From NCBI RefSeq assembly GCF_027887165.1, contig NC_077233.1:222117845-222181844 (forward strand): 64,000 nt of DNA, written 5' to 3'. The position numbers and the translations under genes are program-made. The stretch is from Monodelphis domestica. Its lineage: Eukaryota; Chordata; Mammalia; Didelphimorphia; Didelphidae. Positions within the stretch are counted from its first letter, which is position 1; each line of letters starts with the position of its first letter. Below, piece by piece: positions 37,501 to 52,500 of the stretch. Under the pieces are notes generated by a model, which saw only the letters and a program-made list of their open reading frames with translations, was not told where the DNA came from and did no database searches.

Positions 37501-40500
37501 TGGATTTAACTACATTGGTAAGAAAAAGTCCACTGTAATTATAATACCTTTTGAAAAACACATCAATATGTTAACAAGAAGTTATTAGGCACCTATGTGA
37601 TAGGCATTGTGCTAAGCACTAAAGATACCAAGGCAAAAATGAATTGCTCACTGCTCTCAAGAAATTTATTTAAAATATTAGTTGGCATTTCTTTTAGATG
37701 TTGGAAAGACAGACAAGGAATTAATAAATTATTTTAATTATCTAGAAAACTACTTAACCCAGTGGTTTAAAAGTAGTAATTATATAAAATAGACAATGTG
37801 AAATTTATTGCTATACCTCTCATTTCCCATTATCAATAACAACAATGGCACAACTGTGAAGTTGGATATCTGCTACCCTAAAAACTGCATTTCCCAGGAG
37901 TCCACTGACTTCCTGTCATTATGTAGTGACGCAGATAGAGATATATTGGGTGGGGTTGCAACTATGGTGGTAAGCAGAGTTTTTGAACAGGTAGATTAGC
38001 CATGGGCATGTGTTTTTTTATTTTACATAGTAGATCTCTTCCCAGCAAATTTGTGGGGGAATCCAGGCATTAAAAGAAAAAAATGTTCTACAGTTAGGGG
38101 TCCCACACATCCCATGTGACGAGAAAGTTTTGGGACCTTCTGAGATGTTCCTAATATACCTACTATATTTAGAGAGCCAAAAGAGTTATAGTTTGCATCT
38201 GCTTTGCTCACCAGGATGGATATAGATGCTCTAGTGTCTAAAATACATGAGGTTCCTTACTATGTGTGTGTGTGTGTGTGGGGGGGGATATATATAGGGA
38301 TAATTGGCATTAAAATATCAGGGTCTGGAAAAATCAAAAGTTTCACTTTTTGATTCCAAGGCCCTTACTCCCCCCCCCTCCCCCATCACACCTTCATAAA
38401 GATGCTTGGGCATTTTTCTGGGAACCCCCACGTTGATAGGGATTTTCACCATGGGTATAGTGTGGACGAGCTTTTTATATATTGTTGTTGGGCAGTTTGT
38501 TGTGTATTATCATTTGTCTCATTTTGAGCACTGTCATTATTCTGCTTTGTCGTCATGATTCCTATAGTTATTATTTCTTTTTTCTTGTAGCCACTTCCTA
38601 TAGACCATCATTAGATTGCCTCTTTTTCCACAATAAAGACATGTTAATGATTTATTCATAGATTCTTGCAAAGAGGCTATGGTCTCTCCCTGATTTTTAA
38701 GTTTTTCTTTTAACATTTCATTTTTTTCTTTTCTTTAAGTCCTCCACTGATTTACTATTTTCCTTATGTTTTTGTGAATGGCCCTTAAAAACGAAGACTG
38801 CTACCCTCCTCAATTCCTTGAGATCCAGAGAGTCCCGATTTGGGCAGCTAGTTTGAAAGCAGATTTTTACTACTGTACAACAATTCTTAATGAATTATCT
38901 ACATATTTGTCTAATATCCCGTTCTCTGGACAAATCAGAGTCCATGTATATATTTCCCACATCGATAAGTCTGTCCATAAACTGGGAGAAAGTTTCATCA
39001 ATTTCTTGTTTGGTCCTTTTGAATTTTGACCATGAATCAGGCCAATTGGAGCAAGCTCTCATGGCTGTCAATAATGCTTCTCTGGCCTGGTTTAGTTTTG
39101 TGTAATCTGGCTCAACATTGGGGTTCCAATGTGGATTTTCTGTTGGCCAATGATTTACTCCCCTACCTTAGCATAAGAGACGATTATATTTTTCTCTCTG
39201 TTTGTCAGAAACATTTCTAATAGATTTTCAACATCCATCCAAGTGGGGTCAAAAGTTTTGAATATGTGCTCCAATTTTTTTATGATTAGGTTCAATTCTT
39301 CCTCAAAAGAAGGGATATCTTCTTTGAATCTATTTAAATCTTGGGAGTTGAAGGGTGTATGTATAAACACCAAGTCCCTGTTTTTATTGAAGGTAGGTAC
39401 TTCCCTTAATTGTACATTAATTTTAATTTTTTCTCAACACACCAAAATTTGTAGGATATAGAGCCCAAAAGTAGGGGAAATTTTATATCTCTGAACACAC
39501 ATATTAAGAAAAGAGAAAAAGAACAGATCAAGAAATTAGGCATACAACTAAAGAAAAACCATAAAACCAGCAAATTTAAAACTCTATATTAAACAGCAAA
39601 ATACAAATCCCGGCAACGAAAGAAAGGAATAATAAAATTAAAAGTAAAAAAAAAAATTGAACTAATTAACACTTTTTTGGGAAGTGGGGGGGATAAAACT
39701 GATAACATTGCCTAATTTGATTTTTTTAAATGAAATTACCAGTATCAAAAATGAAAAAGATGAATTGATAATTAATAAAGATGAAATAAAAATAATTATT
39801 AGGAGCTACTTTGTCTAAACAAATGCCAATGAAACTGATAATCTTAATGAAATGAAAGAATATTTACAAAAATATAAATTGCCCAAATTAGCAGGATAAG
39901 AAATAAAATACTTAAAATAATTTAATCTTAGAAAAATGAACTGGATAAGCCATAAATGAGTTCCTTGGGATGAGTGCAATTACAATCAAATACTACCAAA
40001 CATTTAAAGAACAATTCGCTTTAATACTACATAAAGGTAGGAAAAAACAAAACAAAAAAACGAAAAAAGGAATTCTATTAAATTCTTTCTATGACACAAA
40101 TACAGTATTGATATCTAAAATAGGGAGAGTTAGGACAGAAAAAGTGTTATAGGCCAATTTCTCTAATGAATACTGTTACGAAATTTTAAAATAAAATACT
40201 AGCAAGATTATATCAATATATCACAAAGATTATACAATATAATCAAACTCAATTTATGCCAGGACTTCAAGGCTGTTTCAATATTAGGAAAGCTGCAAAG
40301 AAAATTAAATGTATCAATAACAAAAGCAACAAAAATTATATTATTATTTCAATAGAAGCAGAAAAAGCTTCTGAAAAAAAAAGACAAAAACAATACTCAT
40401 TCCTGTTTTAAAAAATGAGAAAGCACAGGAATAAATGGAAATTTCCTTAAAATTATAAATGATATCTACCTAAAGAAAAGCAAACATTACCTTAATGAAG

Positions 40501-43500
40501 ATAAAGTTAGAATCCATTCTATTAAAATCAAGGGTAAAAGCAAGGAACCAAATTGTCACCATTACTATTCAATAGAAAATCAAAAATAGAAAATTTTAAT
40601 AGAAATGGTAACTATAGCCATAAGACAAATTTTTGAAGGAATAAGTATAGGTAATATAAGGAAAAAAATTATTACTCTATGTAGATGATCTGATGGTTAA
40701 GAGAATTTCAAAGAACCAACTTAAAAACTAATGCAAACATTTTAAAACTTCAACAAAGTTGCAGGACATAAAAATAAGCCTATACAAATCCTTAGCACTT
40801 TGTAAATTACAAAAACAAGAAAAAATAGCAGAAAGAGAAATTCTTAAAATAACTATAGATGGAACAGCTAGGTAGGACACTGGATAGAGAGCCAGGTCTG
40901 AAGTCAGGAGGATGTGAGTTCAAATTTGACCTGAAATACATCCTAACTGTGTGACCTATGATAAGTCTCTTAACTTGAATTACCTAGTTCTTACTGCTCC
41001 TCTGTCTTGGAACCAATACTTAGTATTGATTCTAAAACAGAAGAATTTTTTTAAAATAAATAAAATTTAAACATAAAAAACTTGGGAGTCTATCAGCCAA
41101 GACACACATAGGAATTATGTGTACACAATTACAAAAACACTCCTTACCCAAAGATAAAAAAACTGGGGAAATAATAAATGCTCAGAGGTAGATCAAGTCA
41201 ATACTATAAAAAATGGCAATGATACCTAAATTAATTAACTTGTTCAGTGCGATGTTAATATAACTGCCAAACAAATACTTTCTAGAGTTAGAGAAATTTA
41301 TAACGAAATATATCTGGAGAAACAAAGGGTTGAAATTATAAAATGAACTAATGAAAAATGATGGGAAGGGAGGACGAGCAGTACTGGATCTCAAATAATA
41401 CTACAAAGCTATATTCATCAAAACAATTCAGGTACATACATAATATAAAAAAGTGAATGAGCACAATAATCTAAAACTTGATAAACCCAAAGATCTTAGC
41501 TGTTGGGGCAAGAACTCACTATTTGACAAAAATTGTTGGGAAAACTGGGAAGTAGTCTGGCAAAAACTTAGTCTAGACTAACAACTCATATCGTATATCA
41601 CCTGCCAAGATAAGCTCAAAACAGCTACATGATTTAGACAGGAATAGTGATACTTAAGCAAATTAGTGGAGCATGGAAGAAAATATCTTTCAAATCTGTC
41701 ACTAACGGAGGAAGTCATAATCAAACAAAACAGAAAAGATTCACAGTAAGTAAAATGGATAAATTTGATCTCACAAAATTAAGTTTTTGTATAAACAAAA
41801 CTGATACAGCTAAATTTAGAAACAAGAAATTGGGAGGGGGAAGATTTTTGCAGCAAGTTTCTTTGAGAAAAGTCTCCTTTCTAAAATATATAGGAAACTG
41901 AGTCAAATTTACAAGAATAAATTTCATTCTCCAAATTGATAAAAGGTTGAAGGATATGAATTGGAGGAAGAATTCCAAGCTATCATTAGCCAGATGAAAA
42001 ATGCTCAAAGTCACTAGTAATCAGAGGAATACAAATTAAGAAAATTCTATGGTAACATCTTATTCCAGTCAAATTGAAAAAGATGACAAGAAATGATAAA
42101 TCCTGGATGGAATGAGGAAAATAGATACTAATGGAATTGTGAATTAGTCTAGTCAATCTAGTAAGCAAATTGGAACTATGCCCCAAAAGCTATTAAACTA
42201 TACCTACTCTCTGAAAACACTAGAAAGTATAAGGAATAAAAGGATCTTTCCTAAAAATAATGAACAGTATCTATCTAAAATCATCAGCCAATATCATCGG
42301 CAATGGGGATATTTGCATTCCCAATAAGATCAGGAGTGAAACAAGGATGCCCCTTATCACCTTTATTATTCAATTTTGTACTAGAAACCCTAGCAGTAGC
42401 AATTAGAGAAGAAAAAGAAATTGAGGGTATTAAAATTGGCAATGAGGAGACCAAGCTATCATTCTTTGTGGATGACATGGTCTACTTAAAGAATTCTAGA
42501 GAATCAACTAAAAAGCTAGTGGAAATAATCAACAACTTTAGCAAAGTTGCAGGATACAAAATAAACTCACATAAGCCATCAGCATTTCTATATATATCCA
42601 ATACATCTCAGCAGCAGGAATTAGAAAGAGAAATTCCATTCAAAATCACCTTAAGACAATATAAAATACTTAGGAATCTATCTGCCGAGACAAACACAGG
42701 AACTATATGAACAAACACTCTCCACACAATTAAAACTAGATCTAAACAATTGGAAAAACATTAATTGCTCATGGGTGGGACGAGCTAACATAATAAAAAT
42801 GACCATCCTACCCAAACTTATCTATCTATTTAGTGCCATACCCATTGAAATTCCAAAAAACTTTTTTACTGAATTAGAAAAAACCATAATAAAGTTCATT
42901 TGGAAGAACAAAAGATCAAGGATATCCAGGGAAATCATGAAAAAAAATACAAAGGTTGGTGGCCTTGCAGTACTAGATCTTAAACTATATTATAAAGCAG
43001 TGGTCATCAAAACAATTTGGTACTGGCTAAGAGACAGAAAGGAGGATCAGTGGAATAGACTTGGGGTAAGTGATCTCAGCAAGGCAGTCTATGACAAACG
43101 CAAAGAACCCAGCTTTGGGGATAAAAATCCACTATTTGACAAAAACCGCTGGGAAAATTGGAAGACAGTGTGGGAGAGATTATGTTTGGATCAACACCTC
43201 ACACATATAGATGACAACCTTTGGTATTATAATGAAAACACTAACTACAGAGTACTAAAGGTTTTACTCATGAGTTCTGACACCAGAACCATGTTAACCA
43301 GTTTTAAACATCTTTTTGTATTTCACAGCATCTAGCACAGGGCTAGGCATATAATAAGTACTCAGAAAATATACTTGTTGATTGACAGCACAGAAACAAG
43401 AATAGGAAAAATTACTAAGTATGAAAACCAATAATATCAATTACCCTCAGGGGTCTTTGACAAGCATATATATATATAAGGATGTCAGAAAATGCAACAA

Positions 43501-46500
43501 TGAAAAAACTTAAAAGTTCTTTTTAATAATTATCAATGTTATAAGGAATTTATTTAATTTTAACTGTCTCCTTAGGAGCAGAATTCCTAGGTTAGAGGAA
43601 GTTACGTAAATCTTACTCTGTCTCTGTTAGCTATAACACCAAGGAACTTAAAAAATTTTTTGTAAATGCAATTCATTATTGAGTGTCATTCTGAAAAATG
43701 AAAAATACTCATTGAACTTACATGAAAGCTAGAAAATAAAAACTAGATACCTTGGACTTTTCAGACAGTTTTCCAAGAAGATCTTCCAGCTTCAATATTC
43801 TCAATTCATGTTCTTGATGGAAAGCCAGAAAATCAGTCTTAAAGAGAAAAATAAACATGCTGAATTGACATTATTTATTTACCTCAGTATGTACAAAACT
43901 TTCCTACTGCAAATATCATGTGGCCACACATTTTCATCCCAAATATGAGGAAAGCAATTTAACATGTATTTTTGTCTAACTTTAAAGAAATTATTCTATA
44001 GGACTTTTGGCATATAAATGAAAAGTAAAAGCAACCTATGCTAAGCTTAAAATCAGAAATGAATTCTGATATTTTCTAAAACATAATAACACAAAATTTT
44101 AAATCCTATACTTTCTGTTTCATTGTCAGAAAATACCATAAAACATACTGTTTTGTTAGTTTCTGACAGAACTGGAAAAATAAATGAATAGATCTCTCAT
44201 AATGAAAACAGAAGGAAGAAAGTTTCTTACTTAATAACCCAGTCTGTTCCTTTAAAACTTGGCTAATTACATCATTACTACAAATATTAGCATGATACAA
44301 TTGCAGGTACTTTCACAGTATTATTTACAATTTATTTCAAATCCAAAGACAATGTTGAACCATATTACAGGTTAATAACTATCTTTGAAAAATATTCAAA
44401 AACAAAAATGATCTTAGACAAAAAAACCAAAAAATTCTTCTTCATCTCTCCTTTCTCTGGCATGATAAAATAGTGGAAAACAGTTCAAAATAAGAAAATC
44501 CATTGTTAAAAACCTAGCAAACAGATGTTTTTAAAAAAAGTCTTCTATAAAACATTTTGGGCAATTTTCCTCCCATAAATGAAAAAAATCAATGGTTAAT
44601 TAAATCACCTGTGAAATTAATAATGGGGGTATAGGTAGGAATGTCAATCAGGAAAAAAATGAGAATTAGTCTCTTATACCAGGAAGGATGGAAATATACA
44701 CACAGAGAAATACAAAGAGACACATGTGTGCAGTTGTATTTCATACATTCCTTTCAATTAAAGTTTTCTTCAGGTAACATGGTAAAATTTTAAACAATTT
44801 TTCTAAAAGGGCCCAAATCCAATAAACAATGTTGCAAAATCTCTTACACCAAGAGAATAAATAAACTGTAATAGTAGGACAAGTAAGACAACAGACTGGC
44901 AACAAAAAATTAAAGGTATTATACATTCTGGTAACTCTTGCAGTTCAAGGAATGTGGTATTCTCTTGTGGTTAATGGAGTTAAAATGTGGATGATAAATA
45001 TTAAAGAATTAGAATACAATAAAATATTCAAAAGAATTGGAAAGTATTCACAACCACAGGAAAGGATGGTCCAAATCACTAATAATGAGAGAAAAGCAAA
45101 ACAAAACAACCCTGTTTTACTTCAGACCATGAAACTTGGCAAAAATGACAAAGAAATGGCAATGGTTAATGTTGGAACGGATACACAGAATTATATAGGC
45201 ACACTAATGCATTATTGAAGAAGCTGTGAAATGGTACAACTCTTCTGGAAAATCATTTGGAATTATAGAAATAAAATTACTATTTAATGGTCATACCTTT
45301 TGAACTAGACACTTGTAATTGAACTCAGAGCCCCAGGAAATCATTGATTCAAGAAAAAAGTCTCCATATACTCCAAAATATTTATAACAGCACATTTTGT
45401 GATAGCAAAAAATTAGAAACAAAGTAGATGACCTTTGATTGGGGAAGGGCTAAACAAATTGTGGCACAAGGGTGTAATGGACCATTACTATGATGTAAGA
45501 AATGATGTATGAGGAATAAAGAAAAGCATGGAAAGATCTATGTGAACTGATGCATAGTGAAGCAGGTAGAGCCAAGAAAACATATACAGTAACCAACACA
45601 ACATAAATAGACAAAACTACAAACTAAAAATCAAAAGTAAATGTGATGAAATTATAATATCACATAGATCTTGAATGGAGAAATGGGAAAAGACAATCCC
45701 AAACCATGGTCCTTATGCACATATTTTCAGATCTTTTCAATGATTTTCAAATACTTGGTTATGATTTTTTCTCTCTAAAAAATACGACTTATATGTCATG
45801 ACTCTCTAACAGGAGGAGGGATAACTGAGATAACCATGAAGACATTAATACAGTAAAACAAACTTTCAGAAGTTAAATATTTATTAATATTTCAGAATGG
45901 ATTTAAGAATTGTTTTCCCATAAATCACATATAATGATATATGTCTTCATAAATACAGATGTATAGAAGACACAAGAAATTATGTTAACTATGTTTTACT
46001 ATATAAGTGCTTTTAAAAGGGAATTCTGGCTTGTTTAGTTTTGCTAAAAGCAGTAAATGCTGCTAATTGAAAACAAAATGTTTCTGCTTTATAGAATGCC
46101 AGATAATTTTTTTTTAATCTTACATGTCATAATTGAATGATGATTGTCTTTAGAACAAGTAGACCTTAAAAAGAAAGTTAGCATCCACTTGCTTGGATTT
46201 AAGTTGGATTCCTGGTTTTGCTGCTTATTTTCTGGGTGATAGATACTACATGAGCTACTTAATCTCGACATGCCTTAATTTCCTCATCTGTTAATTGAGA
46301 AGTTCAGAGAAAATGAGCTACTCAGATCAGCTCAAAATTTATGATCATAGAAACAGAATCTCCCTGCAGTGATATCTGAATGTTACTCTAAGATATAAAG
46401 TGGTTAATCTTTCATTAGTTATTATAATGTGGAAAAAATTTTCAAAGGTTTAAATACCATCAACCCCATTTCCAGCATATATTTTATTATAAATATTTAA

Positions 46501-49500
46501 GTAAAATTTTACAGTTTGTTTTTCTCCCCATTCCTTCCCTATTAAATATTAATATTAAATAGCTAGTCAAAAGATAAAATGAAAGATATTCAACAAAGTG
46601 AAATTATGACTCCTGCATAAACTATCCCATTTTAATGGATAAGAACGTAGTTCATCCAGGTAAGAAAGGGAAAATACCACTTATTTATTTATTTTAAACC
46701 CTTCCCTTCTATCTTAGAATACTAAATAGCAGGTCCAAGGCAGAAGAGCAATAAGAGCTAGGCAACAGAGGTTACATGACTTGCCCAAGGTCATACACCT
46801 TAGGAAGTATCTGAGGCCATTCTTGAAACCAGGACCTCCCATTCCACGCCCCATCATTTACTTTATTAAAAGCACATAAAGATTCCCTTCACTTATCTGG
46901 ATGTTGCCTATCCAATGACCTCAATCATCTAAAACACATACAAGAAGCATAAAAGGCCTTTTAGAATCCAAAAAAACAACGTTTGTGTAGAAAACAAGAC
47001 CAGAGATCTTCAGGCTATATGTCTATTTACTTTAAATAAATTACTATTAACTTTAAATAAATTAAATTCCTAGAAAATGAGAAGCAACAAGTTGGAGAGG
47101 TAAGTAGGAGGGAGCCTTTAGTGGAAGGTACACTGTGTAAAAATGGAGATTGTGAACCCTAGACTTCAATCCCCAGAAGTCCTTGGTATTTCCCAGAATT
47201 GAAGTCTTTCAACGTTAAGATATGACAAGTGGCATAAAAAGAAAAGAAACTATAAAAAAGCAGACATAAAACAGTGCTACTTTATTTTTCCATTTAGTTA
47301 TTTGCTCAGTAGATATGTAGAATTTAAAGAACATAAAATAAAGCACAAAACAAAAACTAAATAATCACCAGTCCTTACATAATAGAACCAACTCTTGGTT
47401 ACCTATAAGCAAACAATCTATTTTATCCACTTTTTAAATTAGACTTAGGACTTCATTAGTGTAAGGAATTATTGAGGAAAATTCTTTCACTGATTCCAAT
47501 GGACAATTGCTCTACAATTGTAATCTTAGAGAACTCTTTTTTGACTAAAGTCAGTTCTCCATCCACTATGCCAGTATTCCTCTGGTTGTCAATTACTTGT
47601 AAACAATTTTAAATTTTAGAATGGTTTTCCCCTGCTGCCTCACACATTTCAGGTCTCATGGAGTAAAGTCTAATATGTAAGAAATTTGTTTTTCCTAAAA
47701 TTTTTCCTAATTTTCCTAAAATTTACTCAAAAACCCAAATTTGAATTAACTATTGCTTTACGTCATCTGTCCTTCGGCAGCAAATGAAAGTTGACCAACT
47801 TTTCCTTTAAAGTCATCAAGAGTGATCATTACAGACTAAATAAACAAACAAAAAATTCTCTTGTATTTACCTTTGAGCTTGAAATACTATCAGATTTCAT
47901 TTCTTTTAAATGCTGCCCTACCACATTTTTAATCAAAGACAATGTTCCACTATCATCATCCATCTGGTCTACTTTGGCTTGTAGTTTCTGAAGTAGCAGG
48001 GTCACTTTTCCATAATCTTCATCAGAGTTGTGGCATCTGTCAGACAAAAGGGCCATCTGTCTTTCTATTTCACCAATTCGATGCCAGTCAAAAAATTTAA
48101 CATCACCCTAAAAATGTAAAGGTGAGAGATTAGTAAAATATAAGGAAAGCTATTACTTTAAAACATATTGCTGAAAATCTTAAAAAATATTCAAGAAGCT
48201 ACAAAACTTCTTTATTCTGAAAATTTTATCAATAAATTCCAAGAACAGCGCACCTCCCTCTGAACCTATGGCTGGTCAACAAATTAACTAATTTACTGTA
48301 TGGAATAAATATTGAGACAACATACATCTAATAAAGTATTCCACTAATTTACCTCTACAGGCTGATTAACAAGAGAAGAATCAGGCTTAAAGAAGTATCT
48401 GGACTCATCTATTTTCGGTGTTCTGTGTATGGTTGTCCAATTAAATATAGGCAAGAGTGAAAGAAAACTTTCCATGTTCCATAAATAAAGACCTATCCCT
48501 TAGGTGAAAACAAAAATCACAAAGTTTTTTAAAATTAATTTCAAAAAAACATAAAAGTTTATATTTAATTAGAAAATAATTAAAATAAACATGAATAATC
48601 ATTTTAAAAATGAAAATGAATTTTACATACCTAGCAAAAGTAAAAGTGGGATAAGTAACAGTAGTAACTTGCAAATTTTTGGAAGGCACCTGGAAATAGA
48701 AATAAAAATGTTGAACTTGCAACAATTAGAAGTTCTAAAATAAATCAATAAGCTTTTATTAAGTACCTGCTGTGTGCCAGGCATTGTCTAAGTGCTTAGG
48801 ACATAAAGCAAAAGCAAGGAGCTTCAAGGAACTCAGAATCAAATGCAGGAAGATAAAATGTCAACTACAATGAACAAATAAGATATACATAGGTATAAGT
48901 ATCTATATCTATATGTAAGAGATAAATTGGTGATAATCTCAGAAAGAAGGCACTAAAAATGAAGTGAAAAAACTTCCATAACTGCTTCCTGAAGAGGTAG
49001 AATTTTAATTTAGACTTGAAGAAAGCCAAGGAAGCTAGAAGATGGAAGTGAAAGGGAAGAGATTTCAGGCATGGAGGAGCCAGGGGAAAACCCTGGAGCT
49101 AAGGTACAGAGTATCTTGTGTGAAAATGGCAAGAGGCCAGCCAGTATCACTGGATTAAAGAGTATGTTCATGAGAGGAATAAGTAGCTCTGGAAGGTTGA
49201 AAGGGGCCATGTTATAAAGGACTTTAAAATCCAAAGGATTTTATGTTTGATCCTAATAACAACAGGAAGCCATTGGAAATGACATATCAGACCTGCAAAA
49301 ATATTTCTAATAGGTACATGAAGGAAGGTCAACTTAAGCAGGTAGGCCAACCACAAAGCTATTGCAAAAGTCCAAACATGAGGTGACTATGGCTTTCTTA
49401 CAATAAGTTGGCAGTATCACAGTAGAGAAGGGAGAACACAAGAGATATCACAAAGGTAACATGGGAAGGGTCTGGCAACATATTTGATATGAAAGGGTTA

Positions 49501-52500
49501 AAGACTTATAAGCCCCAATGACTGGGAGGAAAAGTAAAGAAGAGGCAAGTGGTAGTGGTGGTGGTAAGATAATAATGTTCACCACACTGATTTTCCTTTA
49601 AATAATTTTAAATAAAACAGCTTTTTCGACTTCCAGGTAAACATGGCTGCAGTTTAGATGCAGGAATCTATATCTCCTCATTGCGTACCAATACAGACTA
49701 CCTCAAAAGGCCAAAAAGACAAAATTCATGTAAATAAAGAGGCTCCACCCTGGGACACAGCATTGAAAGTACATGGGATTTGGGCATTTCCACACTATAA
49801 GGGTTTCAATAAGATCAAATTGTTTCTATTAATATATGGAAAACTGTTATTTGTAACTCTCAAAATTATATTCACTATTATAATAATTAGAAGAATCATT
49901 CATAGGTAAATATTGGGGTAATAAGTGGTCTAAGATGATATGCAAAAAACAGAAAAGGGGAGGGGGGAATAGAAGATGGCACCAAGAGAACTTGAAGGAA
50001 TAAGATAAATAGGATAATAGATATCACACAAAGAGGCACATGGGAAGGGGAGGGGAAGAATACTATTATGAGAAGGCAAAGAAGAGAATGCTAATAGAAA
50101 GTACTTAAACCTTGCTCTCAGTGAAATCAGTTCTGAGAGGGAAGAGCATATAGATCCATTGGGGTATAGAATTCTATCTTACCCTACAGGGAAAATGAGA
50201 AAGGAAAAAATAAGGGTGGGGGGAGTGGGGCAGGGAGTATAAAAAGAGGGAAAGGGGGGAAGGAACTTAATGGACAGTAAAAAAATTAGAAGGAAACAAG
50301 AAGGGAGGGTGCAGAAAGGGAAGCATAAGGGTGGGGATTAGGGGGACTGATTAAAAGCAAACCACTGGTATAAAAAGATACACCAAAACAAGAAAAGGCA
50401 GAACTAGGAGAGGATATCAAAATATTGGGGAATACAGAGGTGGTTATTATGACTCTGAATGTGAATGGAATGAACTCATCCATAAAACAAAGGCAAATAG
50501 CAGAGTGGATTACAAACCAAAATCCTTCCATATGTTGTCTACAAGAAACACACATGAGGCAGGTAGACACACACAGAATAAGGATCAAAGGCTGGAGCAA
50601 AATCTATTGGACCTCAACTGGGAAAAAGAAGGCAGGAGTACCAATCATGATATCTGCCAAAAACAAAGTAAAAATAGATCTGATTAAAAGAGATAGGGAA
50701 GGTAATTACATTCTGATAAAAGGCAGTATAGACAATGAGGAAATATCAGTAACCAACATGTATGCACCAAATGATATAGCATCCAAATTTCTAAAGGAAA
50801 ACTAGTGGAGTTAAAGGAATAAATAGATAGCAAAACTATAATAGTGTGAGACCTGAACCTTTTCCCATCAGATCTAGATAAATCAAACCAAAAAATAAAT
50901 AAGAAAGAGGTAAGAGATGTGAACGAAATCTTAGAAAAATTAGAGTTAAAAGCTATGTGGAGAAAAATAAATAGAGACAAAAAGGAATACACATTCTTTT
51001 CAGCAGCACATGGTACACTCACAAAGACTAACCATATTCTAGGGCATAAAAACATGGCAAACAAGTGCAAAAGAGAGAAATAATAAATGCAACCTTTTCA
51101 GATCATAATGCAATAAAAATATTAGTAAGGGCACATGGAGAGACAATTCAAAAATTAATTGGAAATTAAATAATATGATTCTCCAAAACCGGTTAAAGAA
51201 CAAATCATAGAAAAAATAATTTCATTGAAGAAAATGACAATGATGAGACATCTTTTCAAATTCAATGCAATGCAGCCAAAGCAGTAGTCAGGGGGAAATC
51301 TATATCCTTGAATTCATATATTAACAAATTAGGGAGGGCAGAGGTCAAAGAATGAGGCATGCAAATCAAAAAACTTGAAAGGGAACAAATTAAAAATTTC
51401 CAGTTGAAAACTAAATTAGAGATCCTAAAAATTAAAGGAGAAATTAATAAAATGGAAAGTGAAAGAACCATTGAATTAATAAGTAAGATTAGAAGCTAGT
51501 ATTAAAAAAAAAAACAAAATAGAAAAAGTATTGGTCAATTTAATTTTTAAAAAAAAAGGAAAGAAGAAAACCAAATTAACAGTATCAAAGATGAAAAGGG
51601 AGACCTCACTTTTACTGAAGAGGAAATTAAGGCAATTATTAAAAACTATTTTGCCAAATTATATGGCAATAAATATGGTAATCTAGGTGATATGGAAGAA
51701 TATTTACAAAAATAAATTGCCTAGATTAATAGAATAGAATACTTAAATGAACCCATATCAGAAAAAGAAACTGAACCAGCCATTAAAGAACTCCCTAAGA
51801 AAAAATCCCCAGGGCCTAATGAATTCAATCAAACATTCGATTCCAATACTATACAAACTATTTGACATAATTTGCAAAGAAGGAGTTCTACCAAATTCCT
51901 TTTATTGACACAAATAAGGCATTGATTCCAAAGCCAGGCAGGTCAAAAAAAGAGAAAGAAAACTATAGACCAATCACCTTAATGAATATAGATGCAAAAA
52001 TTTTAAATAGAATACTAGCAAAAAGACTCCAGCAAGCTGATCACAAGGGTCATTCGTTATGATCAGGTGGGATTTATACAAGGAATGCAAGGATGGTTTA
52101 ATATTAAACCATCCACATAATTGACCATATCACAAGCAAATCAACAAAAATCACATGATTATCTCAATAGATGCAGAAAAAGCTTTTGACAAAATAGAAC
52201 ACTCATTCCTATTTGAAACATTAGAAAGCATTGGAATTAAAGGGCCTTTCCTAAGAATAATAAACAGTATATCTCTAAAACCATCAGCAAGTATCATCTG
52301 CAATAGGGATAAATTAGAAGTGTTCCCAATAAGATCAGGAGTGAAACAAGAATGCCCCTTATCACCTTTATTATTCAATATTGTACTAGAAACCCTAGCA
52401 GTAGCAATTAGAGAAGAAAAAGAAATTGAGGGTATTAAAACTGGCAATGAGGAGACCAAGCTATCACTCTTTGTGGATGATATGATGGTCTACTTAAAGA

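Larger units (their letters stand above)
36903..43750. other. SUN1 intron between exons i and j
   Basis: A 6.8-kb intron. Contents: L2 end (37560-37690), an unnamed segment with a 'gcatttcccaggagtcc' motif (37800-38010), a retroviral fossil (38015-39480) with TG and G runs, an old L1 (39500-42212) carrying a SINE (40861-41060), a younger L1 piece (42213-43207) and an L2 end (43255-43386). Confidence 0.65.
43838..47870. other. SUN1 intron between exons h and i
   Basis: AT-rich; holds an old L1 3' piece (44990-45845), a MIR relic (46140-46330) and an inverted CORE-SINE (46682-46848). The stretches 43838-44980 and 46850-47870 show nothing I can name. Confidence 0.6.

Noticed and set aside
42303-43335. 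Reverse-transcriptase-like frames as host genes (also 50425-56187, 13907-14299, 28972-29418)
   Set aside because: They are L1 ORF2 remnants with L1 3' ends or neighbouring L1 sequence.
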